64,000 bases of DNA, taken from positions 62,001-126,000 of the forward strand of contig CAWAXG010000060.1 in assembly GCA_963785755.1 (NCBI GenBank). The letters are read 5' to 3'. Source of the DNA: JACCXG01 sp963785755. Lineage in GTDB: Bacteria > Acidobacteriota > Vicinamibacteria > Vicinamibacterales > 2-12-FULL-66-21. How positions within the stretch are numbered: the first letter of the stretch is position 1; each line of letters opens with the position of its first letter. The notes beneath the pieces are model-generated. The model saw nothing but the letters and a program-made list of their open reading frames with translations. It did not search any database and was not told the DNA's origin. Position numbers and translations under genes: made by a program. This document shows, piece after piece, positions 8,568 to 17,316 of the stretch.

Positions 8568-10906
8568 TCAGAATTCGATGAGGATGCCCGCGGAGGGCAC
8601 GATGGGGACGAGAGAGTCGAAAAGGCGGGTCACCTGACGGGTCGACGTCGTCACTCGCGGCGGATTGAACCGGACGTTTTCTCGATTCAGCAGATTGATG
8701 ACTTCGACGAATACTGTCAATCGTTTACGGGACCAGTCGAAGGTCCGATCGGCCCGCAGATCGAGCCGTGCGTACGAGGGCAACCTGAGCTCGTTGCGCC
8801 GGTCGCTGACGAAGTATTGCGGACCCTGCTGGGAGTAATAGCCAGGAATCGGAAAATTCGTCCCCATGCGATACTTCGCGCCGACCGTGAACCGCCGCGA
8901 CACCCGGTAGAAACCGTAGGCGTTGAGCGTGTGGCGTTGATCGAGATCTCCCCAGGTACTGCTCCCCGGTGACCTGGTCTTCGTAGCGATTGCGCCCATA
9001 CGCATACGAAACCCAGCCCGAAAGCCCGGTCGACGAGCTCCGCTGAAGGAGAAACTCGACCCCACGCGCGTACCCTTCGAGGCGATTCGAATAGGAGGCG
9101 GTGACTGATCCTCTGACCAGGCGCCCCGCCTCGAGCCTGGTGTCCGCGCCAGGCCGGCGGATGACCTCATCGTCTTTTCGGTTGTAAAACGTCAGCTGCA
9201 GCCTGGTCGACGGAGTGAGGCGCTGCTCGATACCAACGTCCGTGTGAATCGATCGCTCGGGCCGCAGGCCGGTTCCTGCGAAAGCGCCGACCACCTCATC
9301 GAAGTCGGGGAACTGCTGATAAAGACCACCGGCGGCCCGGACGACCAGGCCGGCTGCCAGAGCAAGCTCGGTCTGAAGCCATGGCGAGTATGTCGTCTGG
9401 TTCGTGAGCTGCCAGTAATCGATGCGCGCTCCAGGCAGGACCTGAAGTCTGCCCAGGCTCACCCGGGCCCTGGCGTAGCCTCCCTGCCGGGTCGCGTGAC
9501 CGCGATAGTCGTTGACCGAACTGGTGGTTGTCGACGTGATCAGCCGGTTGCGCTGCTGGCGTTCGTCGACGTGTTCGACGAGGACGCCCGATTCGACCTG
9601 CACCGTCCTCGAGAGATTGAGCGACACATCCGCGCGGACAGCCACTTGATCGTTGGTGCCGTTCTCCAGGTTCGTGCCGAGGATGGTGTGATTGTCGAAG
9701 CTGTTGGTCGCCCCGAAAACCCCCACGCTGAACGTGCCCTTCTGGAGCGTTCTCCGCCAGTTCGCAATGACAATCGCAGATGCGTTGTTGCCGATGAAGA
9801 GCTCGTCATCGCCAGGTTCCTGAGGGGTTTCTTTCAGCGTCGATTGCCCGGCGATGAAGGTCAGGGAGGCCGTTTGCCTCTCCGTGAGGTCGTAACGGAA
9901 CTTTGCCTGCACGTCGCCAAACCCGAAGCTCAGTCCTTCATCGCTCAATCGATCGATGAGCAGATCCAGGTAGCTCTTTCGGCCTGACAGCAGCCATGAC
10001 CCGCGCTTGGAGCGGCCAAGTGGACCTTCCGCGACGGCCGAGGCGCTCGTGCCGCTGACCGCGACGCGCACGGCGTTGCGATCGCGCGACCCCTCGCGCA
10101 TCACGAAAGCGAGCTCGGCCCCCGTCCGATTCCCCGATCGCTGAGCATAGCTGCCGTTCGACAGCGTGACCTCCTCGAGCGCATCGCTGTTGATCATCGT
10201 GACCGACCCGGTATTGGCACGTTCTTCGACCGCCCGGACCATGTGTAGCAGAAACGGCGTCGCGAAGCCGTCGACGGTGAAGTTCAAGTGTCCGAAATCG
10301 CTGCCTCGAACGGTGAATTCGCTCCGAAAATCGTCGCCAGTCGCGACTCCGGGCAGCACCTGGACGGCCCTGAGCGCATCGTCTGCCAGCACGCCGCGAA
10401 GGTTCTGGAGATCGGCGCCGCCGATCGCGTGTTGCGCCGGGACTCCAGGCTCCGATCGCCGGAACCGATCGGCGGTCACGTTGACGGTTTCGGTGTAGGT
10501 GGCCGCCCCTTCGCTGAGCGGGATCTGGAGAGTGATGTTCTCCTTCGGCCGCAGGACGAGGGTGCGCTGAGCGAGGCCATAGCCGATCGCGGAGACGTAG
10601 ATGCGGACCGTCCCTGAGGCGACGTCCTCCAGGAGGAACGCACCGTCGGATGATGTTTCAGCCGAGGGCCCGTCCTCGACGGCGACCAGGTACTCGGCCC
10701 AACGGCGTGCCAGTCCTGGCATCGACGACCGTGCCGCGCACGGTTCCGGTGGTCGAATCCTGTGCGAACGCCTGGGAAGTCAGGAGGAACAGGACCAGGG
10801 CGATCAGTTTTGTAATTCGATGAACACTTCCGTCGGTGGTTCTCCCCGACCATCTGACGGGGATACGCGAAAACTCCCGAAAATCACGAGTCCAGGTGCG
10901 GTACAC
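8568..10906 (-). CDS. TonB-dependent receptor with carboxypeptidase-regulatory N-domain (two frameshifts)
   Basis: Outer-membrane active-transport receptor of about 778 residues once two shifts are corrected. Order: signal peptide (LIALVLFLLTSQAFAQD); a carboxypeptidase-regulatory-like domain (GTVRGTVVDARTGTPL ... SSDGAFLLEDVASGTVR); a plug domain (AVQVLPGVATGDDFRSEFTVRG, DGFATPFLLHMV); and a 22-strand-type barrel ending in the aromatic residue of GILIEF. Frame breaks fall at about 10698-10700 (CCC) and 8950-8953 (CCCC). Dropping one base at each restores TPLAEYLVAVEDG and EQYLGDLDQRHTLN, so I regard them as sequence errors. The start is unclear: GTG 10906 is the in-frame choice, but there may be a further shift before the signal peptide. 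Substrate unknown. Confidence 0.8.
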
Positions 10907-10985
10907 CGGTTGCTCTATAGGGTGGTGCAGGCGGCCTGATATTTACGGCAGGGAGCCGTGAGTTGCTGGGGAGCCGGGTCGCTCG

Positions 10986-11028
10986 CAAAAAACCAAAGGG
11001 CATCGCTCAATGCGGTGCCCTTTTTTTT
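10986..11028 (-). terminator. Intrinsic terminator after the DGQHR gene (possibly bidirectional)
   Basis: A 9-base stem (10998-11006 with 11012-11020, one G-T pair) encloses a 5-base loop. On the minus strand it is followed by TTTGGTTTTTT and starts only a few bases after the TAG of the DGQHR gene. The plus strand also carries eight T after the stem. Confidence 0.75.
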
Positions 11029-11031
11029 CAT

Positions 11032-12171
11032 CTAAACCGCGGCACCTTCCGGATACTGCAGCGCCAACCGCAGTTCCTTGGCAAGGGACTCCACGGTCGT
11101 CCCCGTCCGCTTCCAGGCGCCTTCCGTCTCGAACCGCAGGTCCCCGATTCTTCGGCCCCACGGGGAAATCACCCGACCGATTGCTCGAAAATCAGCGCGA
11201 TCCGCATGTTCCTGATCGAGCCGGCGGACCACGTCGGGCGCCACGCGAACGAACGCCCGCAGCGCGGTCGCGCTCTTGATGCTGTATTTCCGTCCGTTCC
11301 AGGCGGCGTTGAAGAGTTGCGCGACCTGTTTGAGGTAGTTCACGAAAAACCGCCTGGATTCTTCGCGAAAGGCGTCGCCCTTGCGGCCGGCGCCGAACGA
11401 GTCGTTCGCAAAAAGCTTCTTCAGTTCCTGCGCGAGCGGCGCCTGGGCGACCCGGCCGCGACCCACACCAAGGAGCTTGATCTCACCGACCAGCGGCGAG
11501 TCTTCCCGATCGTTCAGCGCGCGGACGATATCGTGCGCGGCGGCGAGGCTTTCGTCGCGATACAGCTGCCTGCCCGAGAGGGACACGAGATGTGAGGCAT
11601 TCAGCCGCGTGTGTTTGGCGTTGATCGTCACAAACATCTGGACGACGTGATCTTCGGGGAGCCGATCGAAGATCACGGCGGGCACGGTAAATGGCTCGCC
11701 GCCGAACCGCTCGATGTCGGCATGCAGAGCCAGCAGCCGGTGCTGACCGTCGATCGCTCGAAGAATGCCTTCGCGCTCCGGGACTTTCAGCACCCCTACC
11801 CACGACCCCTCAATCGCCTCCTCGAAACGAAGGGTTTCGTCACACGAGATGATGACCGCACCCGGAATCGACGGCAGGTCACGCGCCTGCCGGCATTGCT
11901 CGTAGTACTGCACCAGCTCGTCGATCTTCTTCCTGATAATCTGGCGCTGGTACGCCTTCTCGTTGGCGGCGATCCGCCGTTCCAGCAGATCCCAGTTCAC
12001 CTTGGAGGGGGGAGGCGCTCCCCTTCGCCGGCCTCCGCGCACTGGCTGAGTGCGCTCGCCATAGCTCAGGACCTCGAAACGCACGAGCTTGTCAATGTCG
12101 CTGGCGCTCAGCGAGGCCTGGTAGAACTGAACGCCGAACTGCTGCATACGGATCGCGGCTACGCTGATCAT
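11032..12171 (-). CDS. DGQHR-domain (DndB-like) protein
   Basis: A 379-residue cytosolic protein. The diagnostic motif is AIDGQHRLLAL near residue 140, followed by FVTINAKHTRLNASHLVSL, the block shared by DGQHR-domain and DndB proteins. The N-terminal KIDELVQYYEQ and the C-terminal segment are helical and Arg/Lys-rich. DndB-type proteins regulate phosphorothioate DNA-modification operons, and related DGQHR proteins occur in mobile and defence loci. None of the dndCDE modification genes or a restriction partner is visible nearby. It stands alone between a TonB receptor and a TPR gene, with its own terminator. The start ATG at 12171 has only a distant GGAAGG upstream. The family call is firm; the role is open. 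Confidence 0.75.
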   Translation of the reverse strand: MISVAAIRMQQFGVQFYQASLSASDIDKLVRFEVLSYGERTQPVRGGRRRGAPPPSKVNWDLLERRIAANEKAYQRQIIRKKIDELVQYYEQCRQARDLPSIPGAVIISCDETLRFEEAIEGSWVGVLKVPEREGILRAIDGQHRLLALHADIERFGGEPFTVPAVIFDRLPEDHVVQMFVTINAKHTRLNASHLVSLSGRQLYRDESLAAAHDIVRALNDREDSPLVGEIKLLGVGRGRVAQAPLAQELKKLFANDSFGAGRKGDAFREESRRFFVNYLKQVAQLFNAAWNGRKYSIKSATALRAFVRVAPDVVRRLDQEHADRADFRAIGRVISPWGRRIGDLRFETEGAWKRTGTTVESLAKELRLALQYPEGAAV

Positions 12172-12284
12172 GATGATTCAGGGGCTGATGTCTTTCCTTC
12201 CGTCGGGTTTGGAGAAAGCGGGCGCGCTGTTGCGCGGCCGATCTTATATTGTGTCGGTCTAAGAATCACAAGGGAGAAGGGCTG

Positions 12285-13445
12285 ATGACAGGCCGATGGA
12301 TGGCGCCGCTCGCTGGCATGGCAATCGTGCTGGCCGTGATCCCGTTGAGCGGCATCTACATGGGGGTCGAGAGCCGGCGAGTCCCGGTAGCCCGGCTTGT
12401 GTCCAATCTCGAAAAGCAGGTGGCCGCGAAACCCCAGGACGCGGACCTGCAGCTGAAGCTAGCCCGGCTATATGGGATGGCGTACGCGCTCAACGGAGAG
12501 GATGTACCGGTCAAGGGCGCCACCGAGGAAGTCTGGTTCGGACATGAACCGAATCTGGTGCCCCGTACAGAATCGGAAAAAACTACCCGGACAGCGGCGG
12601 CGAGGGAATACCTCACGAAAGCCCTGGAACACTATAAACAGGCAGTGTCTTTGAATCAGGACAGCCTGCTTGCCCGCCTCGGTCTGGGCTGGGCCCTGGA
12701 CCAGTCGGGGGACAAACCTGGTGCGATCGCCGCCTATCGCGCGGTAGTCGAACGGGCGTGGCCGAAAGAAAGTTCGGCGAAGTTCGCGGAGTTAGGCCAG
12801 CGCTTCTATACCGTGGAAGCCGCCGAATATCTGATCCCTCTCCTGGATCCCAAGGTCGATGCCAAGGAAATCTCGGAATTGCGCACTCGCATGGGTCAGC
12901 TCGACCGCCTGCCACGACCGGTGACGCCTCTCGCCATTCCGCTGCGAGACGGGGTGACGGCTAGAAACATCGTCGACCTCGATGCTCAAGTACGGTTCGA
13001 CGCCGACGGGAGTGGTCGGCACCATCGGTGGACGTGGATCACGCCGGCCGCCGGGTGGCTCGTATACGACGCGGAGCGCAAGGGCCACATCGAGTCGGCC
13101 CTCCAGCTGTTCGGGAACGTCACCTTCTGGTTGTTCTGGAACAACGGCTACGAGGCGCTCGGTGCGTTGGACGATGATGCAGACGGTCAGTTGAAGGGAG
13201 CGGAGCTCCGCTATCTGGCGATCTGGCATGACCGGAATCAGAGCGGCACGAGCGATTCAGGCGAGGTACGTTCCTTGTCCGATCACGGCATTACGGCGTT
13301 ATCGGTCACCTTCACGACAGGTGACGGCATATTCGCATCGGCCAAGTCGGACGCTGGTGTCAGGTTCGAGGACGGCCGCATGCGGCCGTCCTATGACGTG
13401 ATCCTGCGGCCAGCGCGAAGCGTGTCGTCGCCCGACCCGCACTGA
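12285..13445 (+). CDS. Membrane-anchored or exported TPR protein with EF-hand calcium loops
   Basis: A 386-residue protein. ATG 12285 is preceded by AGGGAGAAGG, which favours it over an upstream in-frame ATG. A hydrophobic N-terminus (residues 6-25, MAIVLAVIPLSGIY) acts as signal or anchor. Residues about 35-190 contain tetratricopeptide-like helices (LQLKLARLYGMA, LARLGLGWALDQSGDKPGAI). The C-terminal half has two canonical EF-hand-like loops, DDDADGQLKGAE and DRNQSGTSDSGE, plus a DADGSG segment, suggesting calcium binding outside the cytoplasm. No enzyme motif was seen. The divergent DGQHR gene lies 113 bases away; TATATT at 12245-12250 may be a -10 element but lacks a clear -35. Confidence 0.65.
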   Translation: MTGRWMAPLAGMAIVLAVIPLSGIYMGVESRRVPVARLVSNLEKQVAAKPQDADLQLKLARLYGMAYALNGEDVPVKGATEEVWFGHEPNLVPRTESEKTTRTAAAREYLTKALEHYKQAVSLNQDSLLARLGLGWALDQSGDKPGAIAAYRAVVERAWPKESSAKFAELGQRFYTVEAAEYLIPLLDPKVDAKEISELRTRMGQLDRLPRPVTPLAIPLRDGVTARNIVDLDAQVRFDADGSGRHHRWTWITPAAGWLVYDAERKGHIESALQLFGNVTFWLFWNNGYEALGALDDDADGQLKGAELRYLAIWHDRNQSGTSDSGEVRSLSDHGITALSVTFTTGDGIFASAKSDAGVRFEDGRMRPSYDVILRPARSVSSPDPH

Positions 13446-13944
13446 AAAGCCCCGGTTACGCCACGGTAGCTGGCTGCCTTTCGGGCCCGATAGTGCTCGA
13501 TCAGGTGATCCTTGCGGATCGTGCAGAACAGCATGAAGCCCGTGAACAGGACATACGCGATTGCCGTCTGGCGCAGACTCAGCGCCTGACGCAGCGGGCG
13601 GGAGATCGCGCCGTAGACTAATTCCACGTCGGATCCAGTAAATGAAGAGAGACGCCGTTCCCAACTGGACCAGCGGACTCGAAGCCTCGAGCCTTCGCAG
13701 CCGCGTCATCCAGACGTAGGCGATTCCGACCCCGACGGCCACCACGCCGACGCGGATGAAAAAGAAGGATGGTGAGGACGTCCAGAACGACGAGCCCTGC
13801 ATAGCCGAATATCGTCGTCCCCCGATCGGGTTGGCTCGTCCAGCTGTCGATGAGATGCGCCTCGATCATCAGGAGCACGGCGACGCCGCGCAGCCAGTCG
13901 AGATACTCACGCCGCGTTCGCACGGGAGCGCGCGCGTCCGGCAT
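13391..13944 (-). pseudogene. Acyltransferase-type membrane protein (DUF1624/HGSNAT-like) missing its middle
   Basis: The N-terminus from ATG 13944 reads REYLDWLRGVAVLLMIEAH, the opening of DUF1624 (heparan-alpha-glucosaminide acetyltransferase-like) membrane proteins. After about 50 residues (IFGYAGLVV) the sequence jumps, in another frame near 13800, to the family's C-terminal part: FFFIRVGVVAVGVGIAYVW, then LGTASLFIYWI. A further +1 shift near 13630 leads to HVELVYGAISRPLRQAL and LFTGFMLFCTIRKDHL. Proteins of this family usually run about 350-400 residues with 10 or so helices; here about 200 residues between the ends are absent. The 3' end overlaps the end of the convergent TPR/EF-hand gene. 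It lies 8 bases downstream of osmC, so it was probably the second gene of that operon. Confidence 0.65.
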
Positions 13945-13952
13945 CGCGGGCG

Positions 13953-14375
13953 TTACACTCCCTCGGAAACTGTGAACGAGGTGTCGAACTGGAGGTCCTG
14001 GCGCATCGAGTGCCAGACCGAGCAGTACTTGTCGCGTGAGAGCTGAATCGCCCTGGACACGACATCGTCCGCCACGTTCCCCGTCACGGTGAAGTGCAGC
14101 TCGATTCTGGTGAAGCGGTGAGGCGCTTCGTTGGCGCGGGTTCCGATGAGATCGGCCCGAAGACCGCGCAACTCGTGGCGGCCTTTCTTGATCACGTGAA
14201 CAACGTCCATGGCCATGCAGGCGGCCAGCGCAAATGCGAGCGTCTGCATGGGCGACGGGGCCTCGGCAGAGTCGCTGTCGAGCGTCATTTTCGCGTCGCC
14301 CGACCTGCCCGACAGGACCAAATCGTGTTCCCAGATCAGCTCGACAACGGTCGGGGGCTTTTGCGATTCCGCCAT
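13953..14375 (-). CDS. OsmC/Ohr-family peroxiredoxin-like protein
   Basis: A 140-residue cytosolic protein, normal for the family. The two redox cysteines are visible in FALAACMAMDVV (about residue 54) and DKYCSVWHS (about residue 117), the arrangement used for thiol-dependent reduction of organic hydroperoxides. The start at 14375 (MAESQKPP) begins close to the family's first strand; a longer open frame upstream is antisense to nothing conserved and was not used. It lies between ftr1 and the broken acyltransferase gene, all on the minus strand. Confidence 0.85.
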   Translation of the reverse strand: MAESQKPPTVVELIWEHDLVLSGRSGDAKMTLDSDSAEAPSPMQTLAFALAACMAMDVVHVIKKGRHELRGLRADLIGTRANEAPHRFTRIELHFTVTGNVADDVVSRAIQLSRDKYCSVWHSMRQDLQFDTSFTVSEGV

Positions 14376-14418
14376 CAGGCAATTCTGCCACGGTGGCGGA
14401 CGATTGGCTCGAGAGCGC

Positions 14419-15201
14419 TTACGCCGTCTGCGAGCGCTGGCGTGGATTGTCCGGAATCCGCTGACCGAAGAACGTCGACAGCGCGAGCCAGGCAACCGGC
14501 AGGATGACGAGCATGTACGTCAGATACTGGCCGTAGATGCCGTCGGGCCCGAAGGGCTCGGTGGCATCGTGGAACGCGCCGAGCGAGCCGATGATGTTGG
14601 CCTCGGTCAGCTCGTGGAATCCGTAGATGAAGAGTTGCACCACGAACACGAAGAGGAAGACTGCAGTGACCTGGAAGAATCGGGAAAGATTCACGCGATA
14701 GCCGTAGCGCGACCACAGCCAGGCGATGAATGCGGAGACGATCGTGCCGGCCACCGCACCGCCAATGATTTCCGGGGCCCCAACGCTGAACAGCAACGTG
14801 TTCATCAGCAGCGCCGTCTCCATGCCCTCACGCGTAATCATCAGCAGCGTGAAGCCCAGGACGCCGAGGAATGCGCCACGACCCAGACGCGCCGACGACG
14901 CTTCCAGCCGCGCCTCGATGTCTTTCTTCATCCGTCTCCCCGCCCGCCACATGTGCACGGTCAGTGACGCGACGAGCACCCCCGCGACGAGGGCCAGGAT
15001 GCCTTCCCAGAGCGCCTGATTATTTGCCTGCGCGAACAGCAGGCCGGCAATGATGCTGAGAACGACCGAGCCCGCAATTCCCCAGTGCACTGCGGGAATC
15101 AGGCTGCTTCGGCCAGTCTTCTTGAGGTATGCCAGGCTGATCGCAACGATCAGAAACGCTTCGAGCCCTTCGCGGAGGGTGATGACAAACGCCTGAAACA
15201 T
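14419..15201 (-). CDS. FTR1-family iron permease
   Basis: A 260-residue inner-membrane protein with about seven hydrophobic helices. The two FTR1/EfeU signature motifs are present: TLREGLEAFLIV in helix 1 and ITREGMETALLM in helix 4, the glutamates coordinating ferric iron. Characterised members import iron after periplasmic oxidation, with EfeO/EfeB or a multicopper oxidase; neither partner is encoded here. A Fur-like palindrome lies 18 bases upstream of the ATG, fitting iron-repressed expression. The C-terminus carries a short cytoplasmic tail. osmC follows 43 bases downstream, so iron uptake and peroxide detoxification may be co-transcribed. Confidence 0.88.
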   Translation of the reverse strand: MFQAFVITLREGLEAFLIVAISLAYLKKTGRSSLIPAVHWGIAGSVVLSIIAGLLFAQANNQALWEGILALVAGVLVASLTVHMWRAGRRMKKDIEARLEASSARLGRGAFLGVLGFTLLMITREGMETALLMNTLLFSVGAPEIIGGAVAGTIVSAFIAWLWSRYGYRVNLSRFFQVTAVFLFVFVVQLFIYGFHELTEANIIGSLGAFHDATEPFGPDGIYGQYLTYMLVILPVAWLALSTFFGQRIPDNPRQRSQTA

Positions 15202-15218
15202 GTCGGGTCCCCGTCAAA

Positions 15219-15235
15219 TTGAGAAACAGTCTCAA
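15219..15235. promoter_or_regulatory. Fur-like operator upstream of the FTR1 gene
   Basis: TTGAGAAACAGTCTCAA is a 17-base element with perfect 6-base inverted arms (TTGAGA/TCTCAA) around a 5-base centre. It fits the TGAGA-N5-TCTCA core seen in Fur boxes of several Gram-negative bacteria. It sits 18 bases before the ftr1 ATG in an AT-rich patch, where a repressor would block the promoter or start of transcription. Assignment to Fur rather than another family member is inference. Confidence 0.5.
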
Positions 15236-15369
15236 AAAGACTATACAGGCGAACCCCGACCAGTCAAGTCGGATATTAAAAACCGCGGACACGGCCGCTG
15301 GACGGACCGAGCGCGCGCAAGCTCAGCCTGGGGCGCTGTTATAGTCACCGTCAACTTCGTGGAGCACTC

Positions 15370-16626
15370 ATGCGGCGGAATTCGGCATTCATCATCGGAG
15401 CACTTTTCGCGGCGTCCGCGGCGCTGAACCTGTATTCGTACGGGCAGCCCGACACCAGGCTCCTTGAAAGAGCGCGGGCCCTGCACAAGCAGTCGCCACT
15501 CATCGACGGGCACAACGACTATCCATGGGAGTTGCGGGAGAAGGCCCAGCGCGATCTGGACAAGCTCGACATCAAGTCACCGCAGCCTTCGATCATGACC
15601 GACATCCCGAGGCTCCGCGCCGGCGGCGTCGGCGGGCAATTCTGGTCGGTCTACGTCCCGGTTGAGCTCGCCGGTCAGGCGGCTGTGACCGCCACTCTCG
15701 AACAGATCGACATCGTCCATCGCATGATGCGGAAGTATCCGGAGACGTTCGAGCTCGCGCTCACCGCCGACGACGTGGAGCGGGTGTTCAAGGCCGGAAG
15801 GATCGCGTCGTTGATCGGCATGGAGGGCGGACATTCGATCGACAACTCGCTCGGCGCTCTGCGCATGTTCCACCGGCTCGGTGCGCGCTACCTGACGCTC
15901 ACCCACAGCCTGAACACCCCGTGGGCTGACTCCGCGACGGACAAACCGGCACTAAGTGGCCTGTCCGCGTTCGGTGAGCAGGTCGTCCGCGAGATGAACT
16001 GGCTCGGCATGCTGGTGGACCTCTCTCACGTGTCGCCCGATACCATGGCGGATGCGATCCGTGTATCCGAGGCGCCGGTCATCTTCTCGCATTCGTCGGC
16101 GCGGGCGGTCAACGACGTCCCGAGAAACGTGCCGGACGAGATCCTGCGCATGCTGCCTCAGGACGGCGGCATCGTGATGGTGACGTTCGTGCCACGGTTT
16201 CTGTCGCCAAGAGTCGAAGCGTGGTCGCGGCTGCAGGAAGCCGAAGAGGCCCGTCTGAAGCTGCAGTATCCGACCGATGAGAATGCGGTCAAGGCGGGCG
16301 TCGCGGCGTGGACGAAAGCCAACCCCGCGCCGCGCGCGACCCTCAAAGACGCGGCGGATCACATCGATCACATCCGCAAGATCGCGGGAATCGAACACGT
16401 GGGCCTGGGCGGGGACTTCGACGGGATCAGCAGCGTTCCCGAAGGGCTGGAGGACGTCTCGACGTATCCCACCCTGACCGCCGAACTGCTCAGGCGCGGC
16501 TACAGCGATTCCGACATCAGGAAGATCAACGGCTTGAACGTGCTGCGGGTGATGCGGGAGGTCGAGCGGATCGCCAGAAAACTTCAGGCCGAGCGCGCGC
16601 CATCGCCGCTGCTGTTCAGCAAATGA
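15370..16626 (+). CDS. Exported membrane-dipeptidase-type (M19) zinc peptidase
   Basis: A 418-residue protein with a signal peptide (residues 1-25). M19 renal-dipeptidase-like metal and substrate motifs appear in order: LIDGHNDYPW, LIGMEGGHSID (bridging Glu), LTLTHSLNTPW, LVDLSHVSPDTM (His), VIFSHSSARAV (His) and LGGDFDGI (Asp). It hydrolyses dipeptides, probably in the periplasm, and may feed amino acids to uptake systems. The SGNH hydrolase gene begins 12 bases after its stop, so the two are probably one operon with the VWA gene. Length and spacing of motifs are typical of bacterial homologues. Confidence 0.9.
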   Translation: MRRNSAFIIGALFAASAALNLYSYGQPDTRLLERARALHKQSPLIDGHNDYPWELREKAQRDLDKLDIKSPQPSIMTDIPRLRAGGVGGQFWSVYVPVELAGQAAVTATLEQIDIVHRMMRKYPETFELALTADDVERVFKAGRIASLIGMEGGHSIDNSLGALRMFHRLGARYLTLTHSLNTPWADSATDKPALSGLSAFGEQVVREMNWLGMLVDLSHVSPDTMADAIRVSEAPVIFSHSSARAVNDVPRNVPDEILRMLPQDGGIVMVTFVPRFLSPRVEAWSRLQEAEEARLKLQYPTDENAVKAGVAAWTKANPAPRATLKDAADHIDHIRKIAGIEHVGLGGDFDGISSVPEGLEDVSTYPTLTAELLRRGYSDSDIRKINGLNVLRVMREVERIARKLQAERAPSPLLFSK

Positions 16627-16638
16627 GCATCGGCGATC

Positions 16639-17316
16639 ATGGCGCTGCGCCTTGGCCTCCTTCTCGTCTGCGCGCTCTGCGGTGCCATGGGTGATGCCGA
16701 GCAGCGGGTTCGGATCGTGGCCATGGGCGATTCCACGACGGCAGGGACGCCTGCCTTCCGCTCGCCGCTCGAGGCCCCTCCTTCAGGTCGCGGCGACGAG
16801 ACGAGTCAATACGCGTGGTGGCTGATGCAGGCTCATCCGGACTGGGAGGTGCTGAACAAAGGTGTCGACGGTGAACGCAGCGACCAGATCCGGGCGCGGT
16901 TCGACCGGGACGTTATCGAGGCGCGGCCGCGGATCGTCGTCCTGATCGCCGGGGTGAACGATGTCTATCAGGGGCGCCCGGCGGCGCTCGTGATCGAGCA
17001 GCTGCGCTGGATGTACGAGCGGGCCGGACGTGAAGGCATCCGGGTCATCGCGGGTACAATCATTCCTTACAACACGGCCACGGCCGATCAGAATGCCAGG
17101 ATGCGTGAGGTCAACGACTGGATCCGGCGCTTGGCCGACGAGGATCCGGCGCTGGGGTACGTCGATACGCGCGCGGCAGTCGCGGCGCCGGGAAACCCGG
17201 ACATGTTGTCCGAAACTCCGGACCAGCTGCATCCGTCGCCAAACGGATATCGCGCCATGGCCGCCGCCATTCGCCCAGTGATCGAACGAATCGTCCGGCG
17301 GGCCGGACAGGAATGA
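16639..17316 (+). CDS. Exported SGNH/GDSL hydrolase
   Basis: A 225-residue secreted protein; signal peptide residues 1-20. SGNH blocks: block I IVAMGDSTTAG (nucleophile Ser), block II glycine around NKGVDGERS, block III LIAGVNDVYQG (Asn), and block V DQLHPSPNGY (Asp and His). It is an esterase or lipase-type enzyme; the substrate could be acetylated sugars or lipids and cannot be decided here. Its stop overlaps an ATG of the VWA gene (ATGA at 17313), implying coupling. Confidence 0.87.
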   Translation: MALRLGLLLVCALCGAMGDAEQRVRIVAMGDSTTAGTPAFRSPLEAPPSGRGDETSQYAWWLMQAHPDWEVLNKGVDGERSDQIRARFDRDVIEARPRIVVLIAGVNDVYQGRPAALVIEQLRWMYERAGREGIRVIAGTIIPYNTATADQNARMREVNDWIRRLADEDPALGYVDTRAAVAAPGNPDMLSETPDQLHPSPNGYRAMAAAIRPVIERIVRRAGQE

